Assembly (NCBI GenBank): GCA_017964755.1
Contig: JAGCRI010000074.1
Location: 1 to 29,713, forward strand
Length of the DNA: 29,713 nucleotides
Direction: 5' to 3'
Source: Bacteroidales bacterium
Lineage (GTDB): Bacteria > Bacteroidota > Bacteroidia > Bacteroidales > WCHB1-69
Shown here: positions 16,701 through 25,170 of the stretch, piece after piece
Layout: each line of letters opens with the position of its first letter
Position numbering within the stretch: position 1 is the first letter of the stretch
Translations under genes and position numbers: made by a program
The notes under the pieces: generated by a model
Told to the model about the DNA's origin: nothing
Databases searched by the model: none
What the model saw: only the letters and a program-made list of their open reading frames with translations

Positions 16701-19700
16701 GTTTCATATCACTGAACCCATTGTCAGCGACAAATGCCGTAACAGTGATATCACCACGCATTGACTCAGTAACGGGCACTTCGCACTGCGTTTGGCCGCG
16801 TTTCAGTACCAGCCACTCAGAATAGAGCAAGGTATCGTTCGACAATACTTCCAAATAGACATTAGCCTTTTTAAGATAGGAGCCGACTGTGATTGTAACA
16901 ACCTCACCCGGTTTTGCTGTCGTTTTGTCGGCTGTCAATGTCAACGCCTCAAACACCGATGAGCGTTTGCTCTTTGAACTTTGTATGAAAAAGCACTCCT
17001 CCCTGCTCACTTTTGTACCATATTTGTCTGTCGCAGAAATTGTTATCCTATATGCCCCTTCTTTAAGTTTTTTCAAATCACTAATAACCACTGCAGCCTT
17101 ATCCTCCGATTTCAGAGTTCCCTGAGCTACGGTCTCCAATGCTTTCCATGTGCCGCACTCGTCTTCCCCGTTGAGTGCAATGTATGGGAACGTGGACTTA
17201 AGTCTCATGGAATCGGAAGTAACTACGTCTGGCGTTGCCAGCAGCGAACTGCGGCTATGCATAAATTCAGATGGCATTTCGAGAAATTCGATTTTATACG
17301 ACACATCAACCACTTGCCTGACCCCGCTGAGATTCGAGGCAGTGAGCGGCAAGCTGATGCTATTTTCCTCGCTATCAATAACTCTCGGAACAGAAACGGA
17401 AAGTGTCAGTGCCTCCGCCCCAACCGAAATAATCTGTTGGGCAGAGTGTGTCTCACCATTAATATCAGTAACATCGACCATTATCACAAAACGATACAAA
17501 GCCTTCTTATAATTTGTCTTAGCCTCCTCGGCCAAGAATGAGAAGGTAAAAGTGCCGTCCTCCGCTGTCTTAACTTTTCCTTGGGCAATCTCCTTCTGCG
17601 GGATAGAAGGGTATTTTGCCCACCACGACCAATAAGGGTACTCAGCCTTACGCACAACACGATAAGAGACATCGGCAGCATCGAGCCTGTAACCTGAATA
17701 GGCTGAGACAGTACCCGTCACCGTCACGCTGTCGTTAAGGCGATAATCATCTGACGGAGCGTCAATAGCAACTTCAAACTGCGGCCGTTTGTATTCCTCC
17801 ACAGAAAAATAGCGGCTCGAATAGATTTGATTTTTTGATATCACTTCAATTCTATAACTGCCCGTAAGCGTACCCACCGGCAGGTCGAAAGTACCGCTAA
17901 AAGAACCGTACTCATTGGTTTTCAAATGAGCTTCTGCAACTTTCTGGTTGTTGGCATCAAAAAGCGCAAGTGCCACATCATCATCAGGCACCACAACGTT
18001 CTTCCTTTCAGCTGACTCTATTTCTATGCCCTTATAGTAAATTTTCTGACCCGGACGGTATATTGCCCTGTCTGTGTAAATATATGTCTTCCGTATTGGT
18101 TCTTTAGAATTCCCATAAGTGTTATAATAAAACTTATCAGTATATGAATCTTTGCCATTCTTTAGCGTATATTCAATCACATGATATTCTTTCAGCTTAT
18201 CTAATTTCACAATCCCCTTTGAATCGGTTGAATAGCTCTTTTTAATCCCTGATTTTGAATAATTGATATTATAATTGACTTCCAACTTTTTATTCTGAAG
18301 AGGTTCCCCTGTAGTCAGATCATAAAACATAAATTCAATATCATCACCATATTTTCGGGACAAGACTCCGATATTCGACACACGGAAAGAGATATAAGTG
18401 TAACCGTCAGGCTTTTCATTTGTGAAAGGCTCCGGTGAAGCAATCACGGTATATTCACCCACAGGCAGCGCCGGCAAAATGCCGTCAGCACTATGTTTCC
18501 TGTAGTCGCCGCAGTCATCAACAGCGACATGCCATTCGTTCAAATAACTCGCTTGCGCCAATTTCAAATATAACTTCTGATCCTCATAATTCACTTTTTT
18601 GAGTATGTTATAAACCTCTTTTTCTGAAAGCGGCAAAACTCTAAAATATAGATTGTTACAATTCTTATATTCATATACCATGAGTTTCTCTTTTGGGATA
18701 AGACTTCCAACCAAGTGTAGAGAAACAGATTGTGCTTTCAAATTCACCAATTCCCTATTTGCATTGACAGCCGCAACCGTATTGGGAGCAGCATTGACAG
18801 CCTTCTCATACCACTTCACCGCCTCTCTGAAATAATAACGGTTCTCATTTGTAACATCAGCAATTTTCCCGTTTCTTCCGTACTGATACAAATTTCCAAG
18901 AGTGTAGCAAACATCAGCATAACCAGCTTTTCCACGATAATCTTTTTCAAGTCTTAAGAGAAAATCAAATGACAGGCTGTCAGCCTCCTCCATATTTGAC
19001 CTCGTCATAACGTATGCAAATCTCTGCAACGTAACATCTAACAGTGCCAAATCATAACCCGATTTGAGATGGAATTTCGTGAGTTCCTGCAACAGCTGCA
19101 ATGCACGGAATTGTGTCGAGAGCGTATCTGCTGATTCTATTTTCATATTAACGAATTTCTCATTGGGAGAAAAGAAATCCGCATTATCAATATTGAAAGG
19201 TTCAATCGGTACAGGCAAAGACCTCTCGTATTTTAAGAGCTCCAACGCCTCCTGTGCGAGGCAGTCGAACAAAGTGGGACGACAGACGACAAAAGAATCA
19301 ATATCCTTGCGGGCATATTCCGATTCCTCATAATTGCGCATAAGAGACAGATAACCTTTCACATCAGTTTTCTGCAAAACCTCCTTGTTTTCCAACGACT
19401 TGAAAGAGTGCCAAATCATTTCAGAGACAAGTTTTTGAAAACCCCAAGTCTCAATATCCGCCTCACCGTTATCCACACCGAAATCTGTCCTGTCTATTAT
19501 TTTGTAATAATCATTCTGTATATAATTCTGAAAAAGCCTTGCCATATAACAATGCCACAATGCCTTTTCATCAACAGGCAAAGTTTTATCCGCCAATTTG
19601 TTACTAATGAAAATATAGACTGTATCCCTGTACGAATCGTGCTTTTCCCTCAATTTCTTCAAAGTGGCAATATCAGCCTTGATTCTGTCTGAAGTAGTAT

Positions 19701-19764
19701 TCTGAGCCATAAGCAGAAACCCGATTAGATTAAAAAAAACTAAAAGTACAATTATTTTTTTCAT
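13750..19764 (-). CDS. Alpha-2-macroglobulin-family protein (thioester protease trap)
   Basis: This is a very large exported protein of about 2,004 residues. It starts at the ATG at 19764 (MKKIIVLLVF...LLMAQ signal peptide); two further codons upstream lead only to a TTG. Residue numbers below count from that TTG. A Bacteroidetes-type N-terminal helical part (about 30-345, with a TPR-like YTLGNLYQYG...REAVKWYEKAV) precedes macroglobulin domains containing YIYTDRAIYRPGQKIYYKG (563-581). An acidic, low-complexity bait-like region lies at about 1160-1225, and the A2M domain begins near 1226 (FFFPDLRTDAEGNVVLKF, LTKWKMLGLAHT). The thioester motif is intact: YPYDCNEQ with Cys at 1460. An alpha/alpha thioester domain and a beta-rich C-terminal domain follow. 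Family members trap attacking proteases covalently. It follows glgB by 18 bp and is likely in that operon. No pbpC partner is present. Confidence 0.92.
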   Translation of the reverse strand: MKKIIVLLVFFNLIGFLLMAQNTTSDRIKADIATLKKLREKHDSYRDTVYIFISNKLADKTLPVDEKALWHCYMARLFQNYIQNDYYKIIDRTDFGVDNGEADIETWGFQKLVSEMIWHSFKSLENKEVLQKTDVKGYLSLMRNYEESEYARKDIDSFVVCRPTLFDCLAQEALELLKYERSLPVPIEPFNIDNADFFSPNEKFVNMKIESADTLSTQFRALQLLQELTKFHLKSGYDLALLDVTLQRFAYVMTRSNMEEADSLSFDFLLRLEKDYRGKAGYADVCYTLGNLYQYGRNGKIADVTNENRYYFREAVKWYEKAVNAAPNTVAAVNANRELVNLKAQSVSLHLVGSLIPKEKLMVYEYKNCNNLYFRVLPLSEKEVYNILKKVNYEDQKLYLKLAQASYLNEWHVAVDDCGDYRKHSADGILPALPVGEYTVIASPEPFTNEKPDGYTYISFRVSNIGVLSRKYGDDIEFMFYDLTTGEPLQNKKLEVNYNINYSKSGIKKSYSTDSKGIVKLDKLKEYHVIEYTLKNGKDSYTDKFYYNTYGNSKEPIRKTYIYTDRAIYRPGQKIYYKGIEIESAERKNVVVPDDDVALALFDANNQKVAEAHLKTNEYGSFSGTFDLPVGTLTGSYRIEVISKNQIYSSRYFSVEEYKRPQFEVAIDAPSDDYRLNDSVTVTGTVSAYSGYRLDAADVSYRVVRKAEYPYWSWWAKYPSIPQKEIAQGKVKTAEDGTFTFSFLAEEAKTNYKKALYRFVIMVDVTDINGETHSAQQIISVGAEALTLSVSVPRVIDSEENSISLPLTASNLSGVRQVVDVSYKIEFLEMPSEFMHSRSSLLATPDVVTSDSMRLKSTFPYIALNGEDECGTWKALETVAQGTLKSEDKAAVVISDLKKLKEGAYRITISATDKYGTKVSREECFFIQSSKSKRSSVFEALTLTADKTTAKPGEVVTITVGSYLKKANVYLEVLSNDTLLYSEWLVLKRGQTQCEVPVTESMRGDITVTAFVADNGFSDMKHVNINVPFSNKVIDFEWGTFRDKTQPGAEEEITLKLKGENGTKVAAELLCAMYDASLDAFTANSFSMWVDYLTFVGKKYPFYVDYPYQEWARYTKLKIPSYNYAEKMYYQLINDFLDERMYYRSRKYGAGMVYANKALKAEYDYDYAPAEMAEEVMEMPSDKAATLEVRGNKAESYNFDDAETTTAPSGEESNIEPQVRSDFAETAFFFPDLRTDAEGNVVLKFKMPETLTKWKMLGLAHTQDLKVGTFVKYIQTIKDMMVVPNMPRFLREGDTILLSAKIVNAGGSELTGNASIEFYNALDNNKIDVVSGASSASFSVKAGESSEVSFKIVVPHNVPALTYRIVAQSDKKDGVVFSDGETATLPVLSNRMLVTESLNLYVNGKQTKHFDFKPLDNYLSGLAPKTREHYNLKLELTPNPMWYAVQALPYLMQYPYDCNEQIFSKMYANSLAAHIANSSPDIKKAFEAWKNENPDELCSNLEKNEDLKYAMLEETPWVLDAQNESSQKYSIGNLFDVKRIEKENAQIVRKLEKNQNDDGSWSWFGKGYPSRFITQHIVAGSGHLSELGVDDMHNTLSGNCLKKAVKYMDNELSVSYRQLKKYNTDMSIVRPSNFEIHHFYARSFFINKYNVSKNDREAYDFFLNQMKKYWSDQTIYMQSMIALVMFRNGDKQLAKTIVSKLKDRALYSEEMGMYWKNEGTGWFWYEAPVERQSMLIEAFLTIANDTESAEKMQLWLLKQKQTQNWGTTKNTAEACYALFMKNGSKLKEIKQGEPISVSLVDTVIVVEDNSATPTVMQTIPMSGDTKIKGRGVTLAKSDAGSAWGGLYWQYFDELENIEATDKAIPLSMVKQLYKVELGDRGEVLMPITQKNTLRVGDKIRVRVELRADRDFEYVHLKDMRASAFEPVDVFSGYRRQGNLYYYESVRDASVNFFFDYLRKGTYVFEYTLVVTQSGTFSNGISTVQCMYAPQFSAHSKGIRLSVEK

Positions 19765-19782
19765 AACCAATAATTTATGATA

Positions 19783-21765
19783 TTATTTCCTAATTAAAAC
19801 AAAAGCGGTGCGGGCAGGCAGATAGAGTTTAATATAAGAATTTCCATCACGGGTATATGTGCCATACTCTAAAGCCTCGTCAATATTGCCGAACCCGCCG
19901 AATTTTTTATTATCAGAATTTAAGGCAATTCTATAAGTTCCTTTTTCACAATATATTTCGTAATCAGAATAAGATTTTTCGTAATGAAAATTAAAGACAA
20001 AAAGCGCATTGTTTCGGAAAAAGGCAAGCACCTTATCCGGCTCGTTGCAGGCAAACCGCTGAGGCAGGGAATCAAGAATGCGGTTATCGCTCACAAAATG
20101 CACCATTGCCTCGTCGAAAAGGTTGAGCTGATGATAACGCAGTGAAGTGTCATCGGCGAGCGACCACTGCCGCCGCGCATACTTGTAAGACCAGCCGTTG
20201 CCCTCGCGCGGGAAATCAATCCACTCAGGATGGCCGAACTCGTTGCCCATAAAATTGAGATAGCCGCCGTCTGCCAGAGCAAGCGTAACGAGCCTTATCA
20301 TCTTATGGAGCGCTATTCCCCTGTCTATCACTAAATTACGAGAAAACACAGACATAGAATCATACATATCCTTATCCATCAGACGGAATGCGATAGTCTT
20401 GTCGCCGACCATCGCCTGATCGTGGCTTTCGGCATAACTCACTGTATGCTCCTCGGCACGGTGGTCGGTAAGGCGGAAATAGATGTCGCCCACGCTCCAA
20501 TTCTCGTCAGGAACCTCCTTGATGATTTTGGTCCAGTAGTCGGCAATTCCCATCGACATACGGTAATCGAAACCGGCACCGCCCTGCTCCGTAGGAAACG
20601 CCAGAGCGGGCATTCCGCTAACATCTTCGGCTATGCACAACGCATTGGGGCTGACCTGCTTCACAAGTTTGTTCGCCAAAGTGAGGTACGTCCAAGCGTC
20701 CTCATCAACATTATCATCAAAATATTGCTTATAATCGACAAAATCCACACCGATACCGTGATTCCAATAGAGCATACTCGTCACTCCATCGAAGCGGAAG
20801 CCGTCAAAGCGGAACTCTTCAAGCCAGTATTTGAGATTTGAAAGCAGGAAGAGAATCGTCTCAGGCTTTCCGTAATTGAAGCAGCGCGAATCCCAGACAG
20901 GGTGGCGGCCTTTGTCGCCGCTGTGGAAATAGAGGCAGTCGCTACCGTCGAAGCACGAAAGCCCCTCCTTTTCATTTGCGACCGAATGAGAATGAACGAC
21001 ATCCAAAATGACAGAGATTCCAAGTGCGTGCGCCGCATCAATCAGTTCCTTCAATTCCTCTGGCGTGCCGAAGCGCGATGACGGGGCAAAGAAATTCGCC
21101 ACCTGATAGCCGAAAGAGCCGTAATACGGGTGCTCCTGAACCGCCATCAGCTGCAGCGTGTTATAACCGAGTCGGCTTATACGCGGCAGCACCGTCTCCT
21201 TGAACTCCCAATAAGTGGAAATCTTCTCATCTTCGGAAGACATTCCCACATGCGCCTCGTAGATCAGCGGGTGAGACGGGCGCGCCGGCGCCTTTGCCTT
21301 CCATTCATACTCTTTTTCCGGGTCCCATATCTGAGCGGAAAAGATCTTTGTCGTATCATCCTGCACCACGCGCTGAACGTAAGCCGGCAACCGCTCATCT
21401 GCACCGCCGTACCACACCATCCAAAGTTTATAGAGGTCGCCATGCTTAAGGAACGGCAGCGGCAGCGTTATTTCCCAATCGCCGTTGCCCAACGGTTTCA
21501 ACTCATATTGCGGGGAGACCTGCCAATAGGAAAAATCCCCGACAATGAAAATCTGCTTAGCATTGGGCGCTTTTTCGCGAAACACCCAACCGTCAGCCGT
21601 CTTGTGCATACCGTAATAAAGATGCCCGTTGCAGACATCTTTCAGCAATTTTTTGCCATCGGTGAACTCCAACTCGCGCAAGACAGAACGCTCAAACCTA
21701 CGCTCCAACTGTTTGGCGTAAGGCTTAAGCCACGGATCTTTTTTCACGACAGGAAGGCGTTGCAT
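19783..21765 (-). CDS. glgB: 1,4-alpha-glucan branching enzyme
   Basis: GlgB makes alpha-1,6 branches in glycogen. The 660-residue product is the shorter GH13 subfamily 8 type, related to eukaryotic branching enzymes and usual in Bacteroidales. It has a CBM48 domain (about 55-145: GWVFREKAPNAKQIFIVGDF), then the GH13 barrel with D255 region ILDVVHSHS, nucleophile D326 in DGFRFDGV, acid/base E380 in CIAEDVSG, and H448-D449 in SYAESHDQ, followed by a C-terminal beta domain ending TAFVLIRK. All catalytic residues are present. It lies 33 bp after mutL and 18 bp before the macroglobulin gene. No other glycogen genes are in the window, so grouping with mutL is positional rather than functional. Confidence 0.95.
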   Translation of the reverse strand: MQRLPVVKKDPWLKPYAKQLERRFERSVLRELEFTDGKKLLKDVCNGHLYYGMHKTADGWVFREKAPNAKQIFIVGDFSYWQVSPQYELKPLGNGDWEITLPLPFLKHGDLYKLWMVWYGGADERLPAYVQRVVQDDTTKIFSAQIWDPEKEYEWKAKAPARPSHPLIYEAHVGMSSEDEKISTYWEFKETVLPRISRLGYNTLQLMAVQEHPYYGSFGYQVANFFAPSSRFGTPEELKELIDAAHALGISVILDVVHSHSVANEKEGLSCFDGSDCLYFHSGDKGRHPVWDSRCFNYGKPETILFLLSNLKYWLEEFRFDGFRFDGVTSMLYWNHGIGVDFVDYKQYFDDNVDEDAWTYLTLANKLVKQVSPNALCIAEDVSGMPALAFPTEQGGAGFDYRMSMGIADYWTKIIKEVPDENWSVGDIYFRLTDHRAEEHTVSYAESHDQAMVGDKTIAFRLMDKDMYDSMSVFSRNLVIDRGIALHKMIRLVTLALADGGYLNFMGNEFGHPEWIDFPREGNGWSYKYARRQWSLADDTSLRYHQLNLFDEAMVHFVSDNRILDSLPQRFACNEPDKVLAFFRNNALFVFNFHYEKSYSDYEIYCEKGTYRIALNSDNKKFGGFGNIDEALEYGTYTRDGNSYIKLYLPARTAFVLIRK

Positions 21766-21798
21766 ATTCGGATTTTAATTATTTTCATAAAAACAACA

Positions 21799-23661
21799 CT
21801 ATTTAACGAACAACTCCTTCAGCATATTGTCTGACAGCACACAAAGTGTCTTTTTGCCCGATGGGGTTGTATATGGGATTTGGCAGGCTAGCAGCTGTTT
21901 CACAAAATCCCCAATTTCCGTGTCATTTGCAAACGGCTTGAAGTGCAAGCATTTCTGCCTCGCAAGGCTCAATGCAATATTCTTATTCTTTTCGCTTCTA
22001 TACAGGAAAAGATTACTCTTATAGCTTTCAAGCAGTTCCTCTATCGAAGTCTGCACGGCTGAAGCCTCTTCTCCGAAAGGCACGCCGTTAACAGCAAAGC
22101 TCGTCCTGTCAATTTGCTCAATATCATACCCCAATTTCAGAAGTTCGTCTTTTATCTCCAAAAGCAGCTCCGCCCCTGCCGCCGTCAACGAAACAGTCTC
22201 CGGAAAAAGGCACGACTGCACAGCCACAGGCTGGTTTTCAAGCGAATCGGAATAACGCTCATACAAAATACGCTCGCGAGCCGCCACAATGTCAATAACT
22301 GTAAGATTTGTGTTGAGTTTCAGCACAATATAACGGTTTTGAATAATAAACGGAGCGTTTGTTTCTATCAGTATTTCATCAGAAGTATCATCAAAAGCAG
22401 CAGAAGTTTGGGTATTTGGAGTAGCATTCGATAAGTTATCCGTTTCATTCTTAATGCCTTGCAGAAAATCATTCCAACCCGACTGGGTTCCACCACCTGA
22501 GCGCCACGAGGAGTCATGGGAGCCGCCACCCGTCTTGTGCCCCGGCACCGTTTCAAATGGATTGTAATTGGGATTCACGCCGATTTTCGGGAAAACCGGC
22601 TCATCTGTTGACGGTCTTATTTGAGATATTTCAAGTGCCGCTTCCCCTTCGAAGTCAATTTGGGGCGCCAGAGACATCATCCCTATTGATTTTTTCACAC
22701 ATGAATTCAAAAAGCCGAAAACAAGCCGTTCATCCTGCAACTTGACTTCAACTTTCGTAGGGCTTATATTGACATCTATTGTTGCGGGGTCAACCTGCAA
22801 TTTCAGGAAGTAGGCCGGCTTAAAACCTTCAGGTATCAGTTGCGTGTAAGCGGTTTCCACGGCATAATTAAGCAGCGGGTGGCGGACATAGCGGCCGTTC
22901 ATGAACATATACTGTTCGCTCTTTTTTTTCTTCGCGCTCTCAGGTTTTGCAATAAATCCGCTGATATTAATGACATCAGTCTCCATCTCAACCGGATAGA
23001 GCTTATCCTTGTAATGTGTCCCAAAAATGTTGACAATCCGCTGCTTGAAATTGGAAGGTTGAAGTTGTAGCAGTAGTTTTCCGTTATGGTAAAACGAAAA
23101 TGCCAAATCGGTATGCACCAACGCCACCCTGTTAAACTCCTCTTCAATGTGAGAAAACTCAATATTATCCGATTTCAAGAAATTGCGGCGGGCAGGCACA
23201 TTGAAAAAGAGGTTCTTTACAGAAATCGAGGTGCCATCCTGCACTGCAGCCGGAGCGTGTTCCTTTACGGAAGAGCCCTCGATATTAACAAGCGTCCCAA
23301 TTTTATCTTGCTGCCTCTTGGTCTTCATCTCAACTTGCGCGACCGCGGCTATTGAGGCAAGCGCCTCCCCACGGAAGCCCTTGGTTGTCAGATGAAAAAG
23401 GTCATCTGCTGAAGATATTTTGGAGGTTGCGTGCCGTTCAAAAGAGAGGCGTGCATCATTGAAACTCATGCCCTTGCCATCATCAACGACTTGGACGAGG
23501 GTACGACCGGCATCTTTGATAATAAGCTGGATGTTAGCAGCTCCGGCGTCAACGGCATTCTCCAACAATTCCTTTACCACAGAGGCAGGCCGCTGCACCA
23601 CCTCACCCGCCGCTATCTGGTTCGCCACTGCATCGGGAAGCAGATGTATTATATCATTCAT
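21799..23661 (-). CDS. mutL: DNA mismatch repair protein MutL
   Basis: MutL couples mismatch recognition by MutS to strand excision. The 620-residue protein has a complete N-terminal GHKL ATPase: E35/N36 in KELLENAVDAGA, DDGKGM (60-65), RHATSKI (76-82), GFRGEAL (95-101), and a transducer domain (GRYVRHPLL; VDVNISPTKVEV). A low-complexity linker covers about 350-430 and the dimerisation domain 435-620. Endonuclease motifs are eroded: DQHAxxExxxxE appears as DIVAARERILYE (457-468) and CPHGRP as TPSGKK (599-604), so metal binding is doubtful. Comparable changes in the second motif occur, as far as I recall, in other Bacteroidetes MutL proteins. The gene is separated from an upstream 90-residue protein by 11 bp and ends in TAG. 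Confidence 0.95.
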   Translation of the reverse strand: MNDIIHLLPDAVANQIAAGEVVQRPASVVKELLENAVDAGAANIQLIIKDAGRTLVQVVDDGKGMSFNDARLSFERHATSKISSADDLFHLTTKGFRGEALASIAAVAQVEMKTKRQQDKIGTLVNIEGSSVKEHAPAAVQDGTSISVKNLFFNVPARRNFLKSDNIEFSHIEEEFNRVALVHTDLAFSFYHNGKLLLQLQPSNFKQRIVNIFGTHYKDKLYPVEMETDVINISGFIAKPESAKKKKSEQYMFMNGRYVRHPLLNYAVETAYTQLIPEGFKPAYFLKLQVDPATIDVNISPTKVEVKLQDERLVFGFLNSCVKKSIGMMSLAPQIDFEGEAALEISQIRPSTDEPVFPKIGVNPNYNPFETVPGHKTGGGSHDSSWRSGGGTQSGWNDFLQGIKNETDNLSNATPNTQTSAAFDDTSDEILIETNAPFIIQNRYIVLKLNTNLTVIDIVAARERILYERYSDSLENQPVAVQSCLFPETVSLTAAGAELLLEIKDELLKLGYDIEQIDRTSFAVNGVPFGEEASAVQTSIEELLESYKSNLFLYRSEKNKNIALSLARQKCLHFKPFANDTEIGDFVKQLLACQIPYTTPSGKKTLCVLSDNMLKELFVK

Positions 23662-23672
23662 TTCCTGTCAAT

Positions 23673-23945
23673 TCAAAAATTCATAAACTTAAACACAAAA
23701 AAGAGAAGCATAAAAACAATGAAAGCCATCCATATAATCGTCCGCAACGAGGCTTTCCTGCTGTCTTCCCTGCGTGTGCGGCGCCGCTCCCAATTATTAT
23801 GGAGACGTCTCGCAAAAAGTTCTTGCTCAGTCAGTTGTCTGCGTGTTTCAGGCTTACCGTCTTCATTGTTTTCGTCTTCATTGTAAAACTGCGGCTTGTA
23901 ACCAAATTTACGTGGTTCAGGCCTATGTAAAAATTGAAAATCCAT
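23673..23945 (-). CDS. Small single-pass membrane protein of unknown function, upstream of mutL
   Basis: The 90-residue product has a charged N-terminal part (1-65) with motif FGYKPQFYNEDEN (13-25), a highly basic stretch RRLHNNWERRRTRREDSRK (46-64), and one hydrophobic segment (about 68-88, TIIWMAFIVFMLLFFVFKF). The positive-inside rule puts the N-terminus in the cytoplasm. It starts just after a TATCTTTG box (complement of 23962-23969) and ends 11 bp before mutL, so it is probably the first gene of that operon. Similar small basic membrane proteins near mutL are known to me from other Bacteroidales, without an assigned role. It ends in UGA. Confidence 0.75.
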   Translation of the reverse strand: MDFQFLHRPEPRKFGYKPQFYNEDENNEDGKPETRRQLTEQELFARRLHNNWERRRTRREDSRKASLRTIIWMAFIVFMLLFFVFKFMNF

Positions 23946-23961
23946 ACCGTTAAATTTTCTA

Positions 23962-23969
23962 CAAAGATA
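23962..23969 (-). promoter_or_regulatory. Candidate -7 box for the mutL-glgB-macroglobulin operon
   Basis: The minus strand reads TATCTTTG, matching TAnnTTTG, 16 bases before the ATG of the first gene. I see no -33 TTTG at the usual distance. It shares the 76-bp divergent spacer with the cation-transporter promoter. Confidence 0.45.
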
Positions 23970-23990
23970 TAAAAAATCACATCAAAATAT

Positions 23991-23998
23991 TATTTTTG
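23991..23998 (+). promoter_or_regulatory. Candidate -7 box for the cation-efflux gene
   Basis: TATTTTTG matches TAnnTTTG and is followed by GC, as in other Bacteroidetes promoters, 23 bases before the ATG at 24022. A matching -33 element is not evident in the AT-rich spacer. Confidence 0.5.
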
Positions 23999-24021
23999 CA
24001 GACATAATTCCAAAACGCATT

Positions 24022-24906
24022 ATGACACGGGAAAAGGAGATATACAAGGTTACGCTGTTGGGAAGCGCTGGCAATATAGCACTGATGACTTTCAAGTTCA
24101 TCGCCGGCATTCTCGGACACAGCGCAGCAATGATTGCCGATGCAGTGCATTCCCTGTCTGATTTCATCACAGATCTCATTGTCATTGCCTTTGTGGGCAT
24201 AAGCTCCAAGCCGCAGGATTCATCCCACGACTATGGGCACGGCAAATTCGAGACGTTAGCGACCTTCTTCATCGGCTTGGCGCTTGTGGCGGCCGCCACT
24301 GGTATCATTGTATCGGGCAGCATCAAGTTTGCCGAATGGGTTAACGGCACACAATTAGAAGCACCTGGCAAGCTCGCCTTGTGGGCTGCATTGGTTTCTA
24401 TCGCGGTAAAAGAGCTCCTCTACCAATATACTGTAAGAAAAGGGAAAAAACTTGGGTCTCAAGCGGTTATAGCCAACGCATGGCATCATCGCAGCGACGC
24501 TCTCTCGTCAATCGGGGCCGCCATAGGCATTGGAGGTGCTATACTCATAGGCGACCGCTGGACAGTGCTTGACCCTCTTGCCTCTATTGTTGTGGGCGCA
24601 ATGCTGCTGAAAGTGGCTTGGGAGCTGCTGAAAGGCAGCATAAGCGAGCTCACCGAATGCTCACTGCCGTATGAGACGGAGCAAGAAATAGAGCACATAA
24701 TAACATCATTTCCCGGTGTTTCGGAGCCGCACAACATCAGAACCCGCCGTATCGGAAACCGCATCGCAATCGAAGCATATATCAGAATGGACGGCCGCCT
24801 CACATTATACGAAGCACACGAGCGTACCACGGCAATTGAGCTGAAACTGAAAGAAAAATTCGGCACAAACACTCACGTCACGCTACATACGGAGCCAGAA
24901 AAGTAA
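24022..24906 (+). CDS. Cation diffusion facilitator (FieF-like Zn2+/Fe2+ efflux transporter)
   Basis: The 294-residue inner-membrane CDF protein exports divalent metals in exchange for protons. Six transmembrane segments occupy about 10-205. The transport site is of DDHD type: D47 and D51 in HSLSDFITD and H155 and D159 in NAWHHRSDA, the same arrangement as in E. coli FieF (D45, D49, H153, D157), which favours Zn2+/Fe2+/Cd2+ over Mn2+. HDYGHGKFETL follows TM2. The C-terminal cytoplasmic domain (about 210-294) has the ferredoxin-like fold pattern and metal-binding histidines (SEPHNIRTRRIG, THVTLHTEPEK). It is divergent from the mutL operon; a 56-residue gene follows after 31 bp. Confidence 0.92.
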   Translation: MTREKEIYKVTLLGSAGNIALMTFKFIAGILGHSAAMIADAVHSLSDFITDLIVIAFVGISSKPQDSSHDYGHGKFETLATFFIGLALVAAATGIIVSGSIKFAEWVNGTQLEAPGKLALWAALVSIAVKELLYQYTVRKGKKLGSQAVIANAWHHRSDALSSIGAAIGIGGAILIGDRWTVLDPLASIVVGAMLLKVAWELLKGSISELTECSLPYETEQEIEHIITSFPGVSEPHNIRTRRIGNRIAIEAYIRMDGRLTLYEAHERTTAIELKLKEKFGTNTHVTLHTEPEK

Positions 24907-24937
24907 AAGTCATTCAATAATTATAAAAAGAGTTTAT

Positions 24938-25108
24938 ATGAAACAATTTATCTGCATTTGGGGTGCCCTAACATTAATTTTTATGGATTGGGGATTTTTG
25001 TTCAAAATAATGCATTATCCTGGTGGCAATATACTGTTATTGCTGTCAATGGGACTTATGATGCCTGTACTAATTGGTTGCACTGCACAATACATAAAGA
25101 AAAAATAG
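24938..25108 (+). CDS. 56-residue GldL-like membrane hairpin protein
   Basis: The short frame MKQFICIWGALTLIFMDWGF...IKKK predicts two transmembrane segments (about 4-22 and 31-50) joined by FKIMHYPGGN (22-31). This loop motif (FKxxHxPGxN with a following hydrophobic stretch) is characteristic of the N-terminal membrane hairpin of GldL, the T9SS/gliding motor protein, and of small Bacteroidetes proteins sharing that hairpin. The glutamate of the GldL second helix thought to carry protons has no counterpart visible here, and the cytoplasmic coiled tail of GldL is absent. The start is the only ATG before the hairpin; the C-terminal KKK suits a cytoplasmic end. It begins 31 bp after the CDF gene. 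It may be a stand-alone protein or the remnant of a larger gene. Confidence 0.62.
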   Translation: MKQFICIWGALTLIFMDWGFLFKIMHYPGGNILLLLSMGLMMPVLIGCTAQYIKKK

Positions 25109-25170
25109 AAGCTGCCGCATAATATTCTTATCAAGGGAACAGGCAGGACTTCCAATGGAAACTGATCTAT

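Noticed and set aside
16981..17541. 186-codon open frame on the plus strand inside the macroglobulin gene
   Set aside because: The macroglobulin frame is continuous through this region, and the antisense translation is rich in His, Arg and Cys without any recognisable motif.
21130..21834. 234-codon open frame on the plus strand
   Set aside because: It is antisense to glgB, whose catalytic motifs are all intact; the long opposite frame follows from glgB codon bias.
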